Below are positions 15,435 through 23,364 of a DNA stretch of 51,458 bases, one piece after another. Within the stretch, counting starts at the first letter, position 1. Every line of letters starts with the position of its first letter. Position numbers and translations under genes: made by a program. Source of the stretch: Acidobacteriota bacterium (lineage in GTDB: Bacteria; Acidobacteriota; Thermoanaerobaculia; Multivoradales; JAHEKO01); assembly GCA_029862975.1 (NCBI GenBank), contig JAOTWP010000011.1, positions 1 through 51,458 of the forward strand, in the 5' to 3' direction. The notes under the pieces are model-generated. The model was given only the letters and a program-made list of their open reading frames with translations. It had not been told where the DNA came from and did not search any database.

Positions 15435-16168
15435 TCGCCGCCGTTCTGCTCGACATGGGCGGGGTCCTGATCGGACTCGAGAACGCGCGTGGGCTGCCGG
15501 ACTCGCGGTTCGACTGGCGCGGCCGCCAGGCGCTTCTGGCGCTGATCCGTGCCCGCGGCGGCAAGGTGCGGGCCGCGCAGCTCGACCGGCTGTTGTTCGA
15601 GCCCTGGCAGGCGGAGTACGAGCGGCGCTACGAGCTGGGCCGCGAGGCGAACTGGAAGCCGCATCTCACGCGGCTGCGGCGGCGGGCCGGGGTGCGGCTC
15701 CACGACGTCACCCTGCTCGGCGCCTGGTTCCGGCCCTACGGCGAGGCGCTCGGCGCGCTCGACGGCGCCCTGGAGACGCTCTCCTGGCTGCGCCGCCGCG
15801 GGCTGGCGCTGGCCGTCGTCTCGAACGTGCCGATGCCGGGAGCGCTCTACCGCAAGATCCTCGACCGCCATGGTCTCGCGGCCTCGATCGACAGCTTCCA
15901 CTTCAGCTACGACGAGGGCAGCCGCAAGCCCTCGCCGGTGATGGTCCGCCACGCCCTCGCGGCCCTCGGGGTCGACGCCTCGCAGGCGCTCATGGTGGGC
16001 GACCGGCGCGACAGCGACGTGGCGGCGGCGCGGGCGGCGGGGGTCGCCGCGGTGTGGCTGCGGCGCCCCGACGGCGGCGGGCCGGCGCCCGACCACACGA
16101 TCGACGAGCTCGCCGAGCTGCCGGCCCTCGTGCGGCGGCTCGGCGGTGGCGGGAGGAAGCGGCGGTGA
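15431..16168 (+). CDS. HAD-superfamily (subfamily IA-type) hydrolase
   Basis: A 245-residue HAD hydrolase beginning with GTG in the mutM stop. Motif I is 'AVLLDMGGVLI' near the N-terminus, where Gly replaces the second Asp of DxD. Motif II is the Ser in 'LAVVSNVPMP', motif III the Lys in 'GSRKPSPVMVRHAL', and motif IV 'ALMVGDRRDSDVAAARAAG'. The DxG first motif is like that of several HAD-IA members (DMGGV type, e.g. YihX-like), so activity is likely retained. The helical cap is about 90 residues. The start follows from the overlap and from motif I lying at residues 3-12. Substrate is unknown; repair-linked phosphate clean-up is only a guess from context. Confidence 0.88.
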   Translation: MIAAVLLDMGGVLIGLENARGLPDSRFDWRGRQALLALIRARGGKVRAAQLDRLLFEPWQAEYERRYELGREANWKPHLTRLRRRAGVRLHDVTLLGAWFRPYGEALGALDGALETLSWLRRRGLALAVVSNVPMPGALYRKILDRHGLAASIDSFHFSYDEGSRKPSPVMVRHALAALGVDASQALMVGDRRDSDVAAARAAGVAAVWLRRPDGGGPAPDHTIDELAELPALVRRLGGGGRKRR

Positions 16169-16704
16169 AGGCGATCGGGGACTTCTTGCGGCACTTCAGG
16201 CATCAGCGACAGTGGACCCGCACCGTCGTGGCGGCGGTGCCCGAAGACCGCTTCGACTGGGCTCCCGCGGCCGACGCATTCTCATGCGGCGAGCTCGTGC
16301 GCCACCTGATGCAGTCGGAGATCTTCTGGTCCCGGCTGCTCGTCAAGGCGGCCGCCGGCGAGGCCTTCGATCCCTTCGGCCTCGACGGCTCGGCCGAGGA
16401 GCGGATGCGGCGCTTTCGCGCCTCGAACCTGGGCTCGAGCCGCGACGCCAGGTACGGGGACTCCTTCGCGGCCTGCCTCGAGCGCTGGTCCGAGATCCAG
16501 GAGCGCACCGAGGCGGAGCTCGCGAAGCTCCCCGACGCGGCGCTCTACGAGGTGGAGCCCGAGCACCCGCTGACGACCCTGAGAGCTCCGCTGTGGCAGA
16601 TGCTCCTCGTCATGATCGAGCACGAGGCGCATCACCGCGGGCAGCTGACGGCCTACCTCAAGATGCTGGGCGTCGAGCAGCGGGCGGCGGCCATCGCGAC
16701 CTAG
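16165..16704 (+). CDS. DinB-family protein
   Basis: A 179-residue four-helix-bundle protein starting with GTG in the HAD stop codon (GTGA). 'GDFLRHFRHQRQWTRTVVAAVPEDRFDWAPAADAFS' split across the first helix and loop, then H47 in 'ELVRHLMQSE', and the late 'IEHEAHHRGQLTAYLKMLG' supply the three-histidine metal site typical of DinB/YfiT proteins. Family members are metal-dependent thiol transferases or hydrolases of diverse substrates, and some are damage-inducible. The gene follows mutM and HAD in a tightly coupled row, which fits stress or repair duties, but nothing identifies a substrate. Confidence 0.9.
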   Translation: MKAIGDFLRHFRHQRQWTRTVVAAVPEDRFDWAPAADAFSCGELVRHLMQSEIFWSRLLVKAAAGEAFDPFGLDGSAEERMRRFRASNLGSSRDARYGDSFAACLERWSEIQERTEAELAKLPDAALYEVEPEHPLTTLRAPLWQMLLVMIEHEAHHRGQLTAYLKMLGVEQRAAAIAT

Positions 16705-16770
16705 CGGGACGTGGCCGGCTCGCTCCCGGGAGGGCCCGGGCGCGGCGGGCGAACGGGCCGGCGACCCACC

Positions 16771-18030
16771 ATGGCAGAGGACCCGAGAGACGGCGATCCG
16801 GCGGCGGCCGGCGGCCGGGGACCGCTGCGCCGCCGCGCCGCGCTGTCGTTCTTCGCCCTCGAGCGCAGCATCGTCGCCGTCCTCGTCATGGTGGTGCTCG
16901 TCGGCATGGGCGAGAAGCTCGCGGAGCGGTTCCTGCCGCTCTATCTCGTGGCCCTCGGCGGCGGGGCGCTGTCGGTCGGCCTGCTCAACGGGCTCGACAA
17001 CCTGCTTTCCGCCCTCTACTCGCTGCTCGGCGGCCACGTGGCGAGCCGGCTGGGCGTCAAGCGGGCGCTGCTCCTCTTCAACCTCGCGGCCGTCGCCGGC
17101 TTCGCGATGGTCGTGGCCGTCCCGAGCTGGCCCGCGGTACTCGCCGGCTCGGTGCTCTTTCTCTCGTGGACCGCGATCTCGCTGCCGGCGACGATGGAGC
17201 TGGTGGCCCGGGTCCTGCCGCCGGGCAAGCGGGTCATGGGAGTGTCGATGCACTCCATGGTGCGGCGGATCCCGATGGCGCTCGGCCCCTTGGTGGGCGG
17301 CGTGCTCATCGATCGCCTGGGCGTCGAGGCCGGGGTGCGCACCGCCTTCGCCGTGGCGATCGTCTTCGCCGTGGCGGCGGCGGCCTTGCAGCAGCGCTGG
17401 ATGGCGGTCGACCCGCCGCGAGCGCCCGACCTGGCGGGCACCGCGCCGCGGCCGGGCCTGCTGCGCTCGATGCCGCCGGCGCTGCGCCGCCTGCTCGCCG
17501 CCGACATCCTCGTGCGCTTCTGCGAGCAGATTCCCTACGCCTTCGTCGTGCTCTGGTGCCTGAACGAGATCGACGGCCCCGTGACGGCGACGCAGTTCGG
17601 GATCCTGACGACGGTCGAGATGGCGACGGCCCTGGCGATCTACGTGCCGGTCGCCTGGCTCGCCGACCGCGGCGGCAAGAAGCCGTTCGTGGTCGCCACC
17701 TTCGGCTTCTTCACGCTGTTTCCGCTGGCGCTCTACTTCAGCCGCTCGTTCTGGCCGCTCGTCGCCGTCTTCGTCCTGCGCGGGCTCAAGGAGTTCGGCG
17801 AGCCCACCCGCAAGGCCCTCATCCTCGAGCTCGCCCCCGACGAGCGCAAGGCGGCCACGTTCGGCCTCTACTACCTGCTGCGCGACGTCGTCGTCTCGGT
17901 GGCGGCCTTCGGCGGCGCCCTCTTGTGGCGCATCGACCCGGCGGTGAACCTGTTCACCGCTTGCGGCTGCGGCCTCGTGGGAACGCTCTGGTTCGCCTGG
18001 CGGGGGCAGGACGAGAGCGGGAGGCGCTGA
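16771..18030 (+). CDS. Major facilitator superfamily transporter
   Basis: A 419-residue polytopic membrane protein with about 12 TM helices. An MFS-like loop between TM2 and TM3 reads 'GGHVASRLGVKRALLLF', and a repeat of that loop in the second half reads 'AWLADRGGKKPFVVATFGFF'. The long central loop (about 215-240) divides the two six-helix halves. A GTG 20 codons upstream (16711) is possible, but the ATG at 16771 leaves a more usual short charged N-terminus. It follows DinB by 66 nt and converges on argS (25 nt). Transported compound is unknown; drug or sugar export are both possible. Confidence 0.87.
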   Translation: MAEDPRDGDPAAAGGRGPLRRRAALSFFALERSIVAVLVMVVLVGMGEKLAERFLPLYLVALGGGALSVGLLNGLDNLLSALYSLLGGHVASRLGVKRALLLFNLAAVAGFAMVVAVPSWPAVLAGSVLFLSWTAISLPATMELVARVLPPGKRVMGVSMHSMVRRIPMALGPLVGGVLIDRLGVEAGVRTAFAVAIVFAVAAAALQQRWMAVDPPRAPDLAGTAPRPGLLRSMPPALRRLLAADILVRFCEQIPYAFVVLWCLNEIDGPVTATQFGILTTVEMATALAIYVPVAWLADRGGKKPFVVATFGFFTLFPLALYFSRSFWPLVAVFVLRGLKEFGEPTRKALILELAPDERKAATFGLYYLLRDVVVSVAAFGGALLWRIDPAVNLFTACGCGLVGTLWFAWRGQDESGRR

Positions 18031-18055
18031 GGAGGGGACGGCGGCCGGTCGCCGG

Positions 18056-19999
18056 CTACATCCGCTCGGGCAGGGGCACGCCGAGCAGGTCCGCCAGCGC
18101 CTCCTGGCCGCGGGCGAAGACCCGCGTCGCGGCGAGGCGCGCGTCCCGCAGGTCGGCGTCCTCCTCCTGGAGGATCGGATGCTTGTGGTAGGCGGCGTTG
18201 AACTTCTGGGCGAGGTCGAGGGCGTGGCGGGCGACGAGGGACAGCTCGAGCGTCGCGCCCGCGGCGGCGACCCGCTCCGGCGTCTGCGCCACCGCCAGGA
18301 CGAGGTCCCAGAGGTCGTCGGTCCAGGCCGCGGCCGGGAGGGCCGCGGCGCGCTCGGGAGTCACCGTGTTCGCGAGTCCGGCGGCGGCGAGCTTGCGCCA
18401 GATGTTGCGGGCGCGGACCATCGAGTACTGGAGGTACGGCCCGGACTCGCCCTCGAAGGAAAGCGCTTCGTCGACGTCGAAGGCGATGATCCGCGTCGTC
18501 GTCGCCTTCACCATGAAGAAGCGGATGGCCGCGGTGGCGATCTCGCCTGCCAGGGCGTCGAGCTCCGGGCCCGCGAGCTCGCGGTTGCGGGCCGAGATCT
18601 CCTCCCGGCTCTTGTCCCGCAGGCGATCGAGGAGGTCGTCGGCCTTGACGCCGATGCCCCGGCGGCCCGACATCTCGAGGCCGCCGGCGCCGGCCTTGCC
18701 GTCCTCCCCGTCCGCCCCGTCCGCCGGGTCGAGGAAGCCGAACTCCCGGGCCGTGGCTGCGGACAACGACACGAACTCGTAGGCGAAATGGACCGACCGC
18801 GCCGCCTGCTCGTGGTAGCCGAGCGCCTCGAGCCCGGCGCGGACGATCTTCTGCAGGTAGCTCTGCCGGGAATCGATGACGTTGATGACGCGGTGGCCGT
18901 GCCCGAACGGCGGGTGGTCCGGGGTGCCCTCGACGGCGGTCTGCCACAGGCCGGCCTCGTCCCAGAACCGGTAGTTGAAGTCGCGCGCCAGCAGGCCGAA
19001 CTTCCAGAGCTGGTAGGCGATGTCCTTGCCCACGTAGGTGATCGTGCCGTCGGAGCGCACGATCACCTTGTCGGCGTCCTCGAGGCCCTGGAACTCCGCG
19101 CTGTCGGCCAGCGGCATCACCCAGCAGCCGGCGTTCTTGCCCTCCTCCTCGAGCCGGATGGCGCCGCGCTTCTCGAGGAGCTCGAACGCCTCGGCGAAGA
19201 AATCGAGCCCGAGGATCGCGCTCTCGTGGGTCAGCAGGTCGTAGCGGACGCCGAGCCGGGCCATGGTGGCGAGGTGGCGAGCGACGACCCGCGCCGCGAT
19301 CAAACGGCCGATCCGCGCCCGCTCGCCTTGGCCGGCCTCGAGCTCGTGCAGGGTGGCGGTCCGCAGGCCCCTGGCCGCGGGCTCGTCCTCGTACCAGCGC
19401 CCGACCTCCGCGTAGAGATCCCAGCAGACGTAGTCGAAAGGCTCCGGGACCGCGGCGACCTCGGGGAGCGTCATGCCGCGGAGATCGTGGAAGCCGACGA
19501 CCACGTCGGCCACCTGGACGCCGGTGTCGTCGATGTAGTTCTGCACCTCCACCGGGTGCCCGAGGCGGCGCAGCACGCGGGCAAGCACGTCGCCGAGCAC
19601 CGCGTTGCGCAGATGGCCGATGTGGGCCGCCTTGTTGGGGTTGATGTTGGTGTGCTCGACGACCACCTTGGGGCCCGCGGCGAGGGGCGGCAGGAGGTCC
19701 TCCTCCAGGAGCCGGCGGACCGCCTGGCCGCGGTCGAGGAACAGGTTCAGGTAGCCCGCCCCTTCGACCCGCGCCTCGCGCACGCTGGCGGGGAGCTCGA
19801 GGCTCGCCGCCAGCTCCTCGGCGATCGCCCGCGGGCTCCTCTTGAGCACCCGCGCCAGGTGGAGGCCGGCGGGAAACGCGAAGTCGCCGAGCTCGCGCCG
19901 TGGCGGGATCTCCACGACCGGATCGTGGTCGAGCCCGAAGCGCTCGCGGATGCCCTTGGCGACCGCCGAGCGCAGCTCCTGTCGGATCCGATCGAGCAC
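18056..19999 (-). CDS. argS: Arginyl-tRNA synthetase
   Basis: A 647-residue class I synthetase. The N-terminal additional domain ('ELGDFAFPAGLHLARVLKRSP', 'GAGYLNLFLDR') precedes 'VVEHTNINPNKAAHIGHLRNAVLGD' with HIGH at 126-129. Later come 'GTITYVGKDIAYQLWKF', 'VINVIDSRQSYLQ' and the KMSKS-equivalent 'LEMSGRRG'. The anticodon-binding C-terminal domain has 'YLQYSMVRARNIWRK' and 'ALDLAQKFNAAYHKHPIL'. Directly before the KMSKS-like loop is a low-complexity Gly/Asp/Ala insert ('DPADGADGEDGKAGAGG'). The start is a GTG with TAGACT 9 nt upstream and no Shine-Dalgarno, suggesting a leaderless mRNA. It is an essential aminoacylation enzyme. Confidence 0.97.
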   Translation of the reverse strand: MLDRIRQELRSAVAKGIRERFGLDHDPVVEIPPRRELGDFAFPAGLHLARVLKRSPRAIAEELAASLELPASVREARVEGAGYLNLFLDRGQAVRRLLEEDLLPPLAAGPKVVVEHTNINPNKAAHIGHLRNAVLGDVLARVLRRLGHPVEVQNYIDDTGVQVADVVVGFHDLRGMTLPEVAAVPEPFDYVCWDLYAEVGRWYEDEPAARGLRTATLHELEAGQGERARIGRLIAARVVARHLATMARLGVRYDLLTHESAILGLDFFAEAFELLEKRGAIRLEEEGKNAGCWVMPLADSAEFQGLEDADKVIVRSDGTITYVGKDIAYQLWKFGLLARDFNYRFWDEAGLWQTAVEGTPDHPPFGHGHRVINVIDSRQSYLQKIVRAGLEALGYHEQAARSVHFAYEFVSLSAATAREFGFLDPADGADGEDGKAGAGGLEMSGRRGIGVKADDLLDRLRDKSREEISARNRELAGPELDALAGEIATAAIRFFMVKATTTRIIAFDVDEALSFEGESGPYLQYSMVRARNIWRKLAAAGLANTVTPERAAALPAAAWTDDLWDLVLAVAQTPERVAAAGATLELSLVARHALDLAQKFNAAYHKHPILQEEDADLRDARLAATRVFARGQEALADLLGVPLPERM

Positions 20000-20008
20000 G
20001 GCGAGCGG

Positions 20009-20014
20009 AGTCTA
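20009..20014 (-). promoter_or_regulatory. -10-like TAGACT before argS
   Basis: On the minus strand GATAGACT ends 9 nt before the GTG at 19999; the identical GATAGACT lies before the eda start. Confidence 0.5.
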
Positions 20015-20091
20015 TCCGCCCGCCGCGGCGAGACGAAGCCCCCGGGGGACGGCGGCCGAGCCTCCGGTTTCTCGAAACCGCCCCCGATTGA

Positions 20092-20097
20092 TAGAAT
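20092..20097 (+). promoter_or_regulatory. -10-like TAGAAT of the macro-domain gene
   Basis: TAGAAT lies 65 nt before the ATG at 20163, leaving a conventional leader that contains a purine-rich GGGGGAGCAGG near the start. Confidence 0.4.
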
Positions 20098-20162
20098 GTC
20101 AGCCCTGCCTTGATTCCGTCGCGATCGCGAGCGGCCAGCACCCCGGGGGGAGCAGGTACTTC

Positions 20163-20714
20163 ATGACCCAGACGAAGACTCGCCATATCACCATCCAGAT
20201 GGACTCGGCCACGCTCGAGCTGCTCGAAGGGGACATCACGGAGCTGAGCGTGGATGCGCTGGTGAACGCGGCCAACGAGGAGCTCAAGCTCGGCTCCGGC
20301 GTGGCCGGCGCCATCCTCAAGAAGGCGGGGTCGTCGATCCAGAAGGAGTGCGACCGCATCGGCGGCACGCCGGTGGGCACGGCCGTCCTGACCGGGGCGG
20401 GCGACCTCGACGTCAAGCACGTGATCCATGCGGTGGGGCCGCGCCGCGGCGAGGGCGACGAGGACCGCAAGCTCGCCTCGGCCGTTCGCGCTTCGCTCGC
20501 CCTGGCCGACCGTCACGGACTCAAATCGATCGCCCTGCCGGCCATCTCCACCGGCACGTTCGGCTTCCCCATGGATCGCTGTGCGCGGGTCACGCTGACC
20601 GAGATCCACCGCTACCTGCAGGGCGGCACCAAGCTCGAGCGCGTCGTCGTCTGCCTCTACGGCGAAGAGGCCTTCAGCACGTTTCGCCGCGAGCTGCGGC
20701 GCGGCTTCCGGTAG
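20163..20714 (+). CDS. Macro-domain protein (ADP-ribose binding/hydrolysing)
   Basis: A 183-residue single-domain protein. 'LLEGDITELSVDALVNAANEELKLGSGVAGAILKKAG' (in pieces about 20-57) carries the family's 'GDIT...D.iVNAAN..l..G.GV..aI...aG' core. 'GTAVLTGAGDLDVKHVIHAVGPR' and 'SIALPAISTGTFGFPMDRCARV' are the other two conserved blocks. Macro domains of this size remove ADP-ribose or O-acetyl groups from ADP-ribosylated targets or ADP-ribose derivatives. The ATG at 20163 is supported by GGAGCAGG 7-14 nt upstream. gpmI follows after 18 nt, so co-transcription is probable. Confidence 0.93.
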   Translation: MTQTKTRHITIQMDSATLELLEGDITELSVDALVNAANEELKLGSGVAGAILKKAGSSIQKECDRIGGTPVGTAVLTGAGDLDVKHVIHAVGPRRGEGDEDRKLASAVRASLALADRHGLKSIALPAISTGTFGFPMDRCARVTLTEIHRYLQGGTKLERVVVCLYGEEAFSTFRRELRRGFR

Positions 20715-20732
20715 CAGCGCGGGCGGGCCGAG

Positions 20733-22319
20733 GTGAGACCCGTCGTCCTCGTGGTCCGCGACGGCTGGGGCATCAACGTCGGCCCCCCTCGGGACCCGCG
20801 AGAGCGCGGCGACGCGACCCTGCTCGCCGACACCCCCGTCGCCCGACGGCTGCAGCGCACGGCTCCGACCTGCCTTCTGACCACCCACGGTACGGCCGTC
20901 GGACTGCCGGAGGGGCAGATGGGCAACTCCGAGGTGGGGCACCTGAACCTCGGGGCCGGCAGGGTGGTCTACCAGCAGCTCAGCCGCATCGATCGGGCCA
21001 TCGCCGACGGCAGCTTCGCCGCCAACGAAGTGCTCGCCGCGAGCATGCGGCGCCTCGACGCGGGAGGCCGCCTCCACCTGATGGGGCTGTGCTCGCGCGG
21101 CGGCGTCCACAGCAGCCTGGATCATCTCTTCGCGCTGCTCGATCTGGCTCGCCGCGCGGGGGTGCGCGAGGTTCTCGTCCACTGCTTTCTGGACGGCCGG
21201 GACACGCCGCCCGACAGCGGCGTGACCTTCCTGCGCGAGCTGACGGCCGAGATCGAGCGCCTGGGAACCGGCCGGATCGCCACGGTCGTCGGCCGCTACT
21301 ACGCGATGGACCGCGACAAGAACTGGGAGCGCATCGCCCTGGCCTACGAGGCCCTGGTGCGCGGCGGCGGGGAGGTGGTCGCCGACCCGCTGGCGGCGGT
21401 GGCGGCGAGCTACGCGGCGGGAGTGAGCGACGAGTTCGTCCGGCCGCTGGTCGTCCGCGCGGCGGGCGAGCCGGCCCGGCAGGGAGCCCTGCGGGACGGC
21501 GACTCCGTGATCTTCTTCAACTTCCGGGCCGATCGCGCCCGCCAGCTGACGCGGGCGCTGACGACCGATCTGGCGCAGGCGGCGGGGTGGGCGGCGGCGC
21601 CGCGCCTGCACTTCGCCTGCTTCTCCGAGTACGAGGACGACTTCGGCCTCCCCGTGGCCTTTCCGACCCGGGAGGTCTCCGCGACCCTGGCCGAGGTGCT
21701 CGCGGGGAGCGGGCTGCGCCAGTTCCACACCGCCGAGACGGAGAAGTACGCCCACGTGACCTACTTCTTCAACGGCGGGCGGGAAGAGCCGTTTCCGGGC
21801 GAGGAGCGGCTCCTCGTGCCCTCGCCGGACGTCGCCACCTACGACCTCGAGCCCGCCATGCGCGCGGCGGCGGTGACGGCGGCCGCCTGCGAGCGGATCC
21901 GCTCCGGCGCCTTCGACTTCGTGCTCGTCAACTACGCCAACCCGGACATGGTCGGCCACACCGGGAGCCTGCCGGCCGCGATCGAGGCCGTCGAGGCGAC
22001 GGATCGGGGAGTGGGCGAGCTCATCGCGGCGACGCGCGAGGCCGGCGGCATCCTGCTCGTGACGGCCGACCACGGCAACGCCGAGATCATGATCACCGAC
22101 GAGGGCAAGCCGCACACCGCCCACACCTGCAACCCGGTCGAGCTCTTTCTCGTCGCGACCGCGGAGCCGGGGCCCGGGATCCGGGCCACGGGCGTGCTCG
22201 CCGACGTCGCCCCGACGGTGCTCGAGCTGCTCGCGATCCCGCCCCCCGACGCGATGACCGGCGAGAGTCTCCTGGTCGCCGGCCGGCAGCCGAGCCGCAA
22301 GCCTCAGGCGACGAAATAG
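20733..22319 (+). CDS. gpmI: 2,3-bisphosphoglycerate-independent phosphoglycerate mutase
   Basis: A 528-residue alkaline-phosphatase-superfamily enzyme. 'VVLVVRDGWGIN' (4-15) has the metal-binding Asp; 'GLPEGQMGNSEVGHLNLGAGR' region carries the catalytic Ser66; 'GGVHSS', 'HCFLDGRDTPP', 'GRYYAMDRDKNWER' and 'FFNFRADRARQL' are GpmI blocks; the C-terminal 'NYANPDMVGHTG' and 'VTADHGNAE' close the two-manganese site. It interconverts 3- and 2-phosphoglycerate in glycolysis and gluconeogenesis. The start is a GTG and the N-terminal motif begins almost at once, supporting it. Its 3' end overlaps the convergent 139-aa gene by 16 nt. Confidence 0.97.
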   Translation: MRPVVLVVRDGWGINVGPPRDPRERGDATLLADTPVARRLQRTAPTCLLTTHGTAVGLPEGQMGNSEVGHLNLGAGRVVYQQLSRIDRAIADGSFAANEVLAASMRRLDAGGRLHLMGLCSRGGVHSSLDHLFALLDLARRAGVREVLVHCFLDGRDTPPDSGVTFLRELTAEIERLGTGRIATVVGRYYAMDRDKNWERIALAYEALVRGGGEVVADPLAAVAASYAAGVSDEFVRPLVVRAAGEPARQGALRDGDSVIFFNFRADRARQLTRALTTDLAQAAGWAAAPRLHFACFSEYEDDFGLPVAFPTREVSATLAEVLAGSGLRQFHTAETEKYAHVTYFFNGGREEPFPGEERLLVPSPDVATYDLEPAMRAAAVTAAACERIRSGAFDFVLVNYANPDMVGHTGSLPAAIEAVEATDRGVGELIAATREAGGILLVTADHGNAEIMITDEGKPHTAHTCNPVELFLVATAEPGPGIRATGVLADVAPTVLELLAIPPPDAMTGESLLVAGRQPSRKPQATK

Positions 22320-22723
22320 GCGCTGGCGCGGATCTGGACGCGGGCCCGCGCCTCGAAGCCGTGGCCGGCGATCCCGAAGGTGCTGCGGGTCGAGAAGATG
22401 GGAAGCACGATCCAGCCGTCGAAGGACTGGCCGGCGTTGTAGGCCGGCACGACGGGCTCGATCTCGGCCAGCTTGCACCAGTGGTCGCTGCCGGGGTCGA
22501 TCAGGCCGCGCAGCTCGACGTAGGCGCTGTCGAGGTCGATCGTGCGCTTGCTCGACGGGTACCACAGGGAGATCATCAACCGGACCTCGTCGAACGCGTG
22601 GGTCTCGACGGCGGGGTGGCCGCCGACGAGCAGGGGGAACCAGAACGCCCCGGCGGCGTCCGTGGCGAAGATCTCCGGCGTGGGGTCGAAGACCGCGTGG
22701 CGCGGCGGGCTGCTCGGCGTCAC
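22304..22723 (-). CDS. Uncharacterised 139-residue protein coupled to eda
   Basis: The GTG start lies inside the stop codon of the TrmJ-Eda frame (GTGA), so it should be translated after it. No signal peptide or TM helix is seen. The sequence is rich in aromatic and beta-favouring residues ('AAGAFWFPLLVGGHP', 'EVRLMISLWYPSS', 'GWIVLPIFSTRSTFGIAG') and ends in alternating residues ('RARVQIRASAYFVA'), suggesting an all-beta, possibly jelly-roll or carbohydrate-binding-like fold. I do not recognise the family. Its tail overlaps the end of gpmI by 16 nt on the opposite strand. Confidence 0.75.
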   Translation of the reverse strand: MTPSSPPRHAVFDPTPEIFATDAAGAFWFPLLVGGHPAVETHAFDEVRLMISLWYPSSKRTIDLDSAYVELRGLIDPGSDHWCKLAEIEPVVPAYNAGQSFDGWIVLPIFSTRSTFGIAGHGFEARARVQIRASAYFVA

Positions 22724-23364
22724 GGCTCGCCTCGCGCCAGCTTCAAGGCGTGCCGCGCGCTTTCGTGAATCGAGCGGCCGGTGCCCAGGACGAGCGGCGC
22801 GGCCATGCCGAAGGCGCACGCGCCGGCGGTGCGGTAGGCGGGGATCTCGTCGACCGTGAAGCCTCCCGCGGCGAGCATCGGAACGTCCGCAAGCGGCCCG
22901 CGGACGACGGCGAGGTAGGAGGGGCCGCCGACCGCCGGTAAGGGGTAGACCTTGACGAGATCGGCTCCCAGCTCGCGGGCGCGGACGATCTCGGTCGGGG
23001 TCAGGGCGCCCAGGACGAGGAAGAGGCCGGCCGCCTTCGCCACCGTCGCGACCGCCGCGGCCGCGTTGGGCGAGACGATGAGCTCGGCGCCCGCGTCCAC
23101 GGCCTCGAGCGCCCGCTCGCGGGTGGTGACGCTGCCCATGCCGATCCAGGGCGGTCCCCCGGCGGTGCGGGCCCCCAGGAGCTCGCGCACGAGCGAGCTC
23201 GCGTCCGGCACGGTGAAGGTGATCTCGACGATCTCGATCCCGCACTCCATGAGCTGCATCGCCTGGCGGCGGGCCGCCGCCGTCGAGTCCGTGCGCACGA
23301 CGCCGACGATCGGCGAGCGAGCGAGGGCGGCGGCGACGTCGCGGGTGGTCTTCTCGGCAAGCAT
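22720..23364 (-). CDS. eda: KDPG/KHG aldolase (probable separate product from an internal ATG)
   Basis: From the ATG at 23364 the product has 214 residues, the normal length of Eda. E47 in 'EIVEITFTVPDA' and the Schiff-base Lys138 in 'GADLVKVYPLPAVGG' are both present, with 'VGVVRTDS' (20-27) at the phosphate side and 'MLAAGGFTVDEI' at the C-terminal phosphate site. It cleaves 2-keto-3-deoxy-6-phosphogluconate to pyruvate and glyceraldehyde 3-phosphate (Entner-Doudoroff or uronate catabolism). A TAGACT hexamer 10 nt before this ATG supports an own leaderless transcript. No edd or kdgK lies nearby. Confidence 0.75.
   Translation of the reverse strand: MLAEKTTRDVAAALARSPIVGVVRTDSTAAARRQAMQLMECGIEIVEITFTVPDASSLVRELLGARTAGGPPWIGMGSVTTRERALEAVDAGAELIVSPNAAAAVATVAKAAGLFLVLGALTPTEIVRARELGADLVKVYPLPAVGGPSYLAVVRGPLADVPMLAAGGFTVDEIPAYRTAGACAFGMAAPLVLGTGRSIHESARHALKLARGEP

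Noticed and set aside
20092..20162. The macro-domain gene considered as another leaderless case.
   Set aside because: The TAGAAT is 65 nt from the ATG and a purine-rich ribosome site lies by the start, so it has a leader.
17871..22565. A 1564-codon minus-strand frame across argS, the macro-domain gene and gpmI.
   Set aside because: It runs in the wrong frame relative to argS and antisense to two clear genes.
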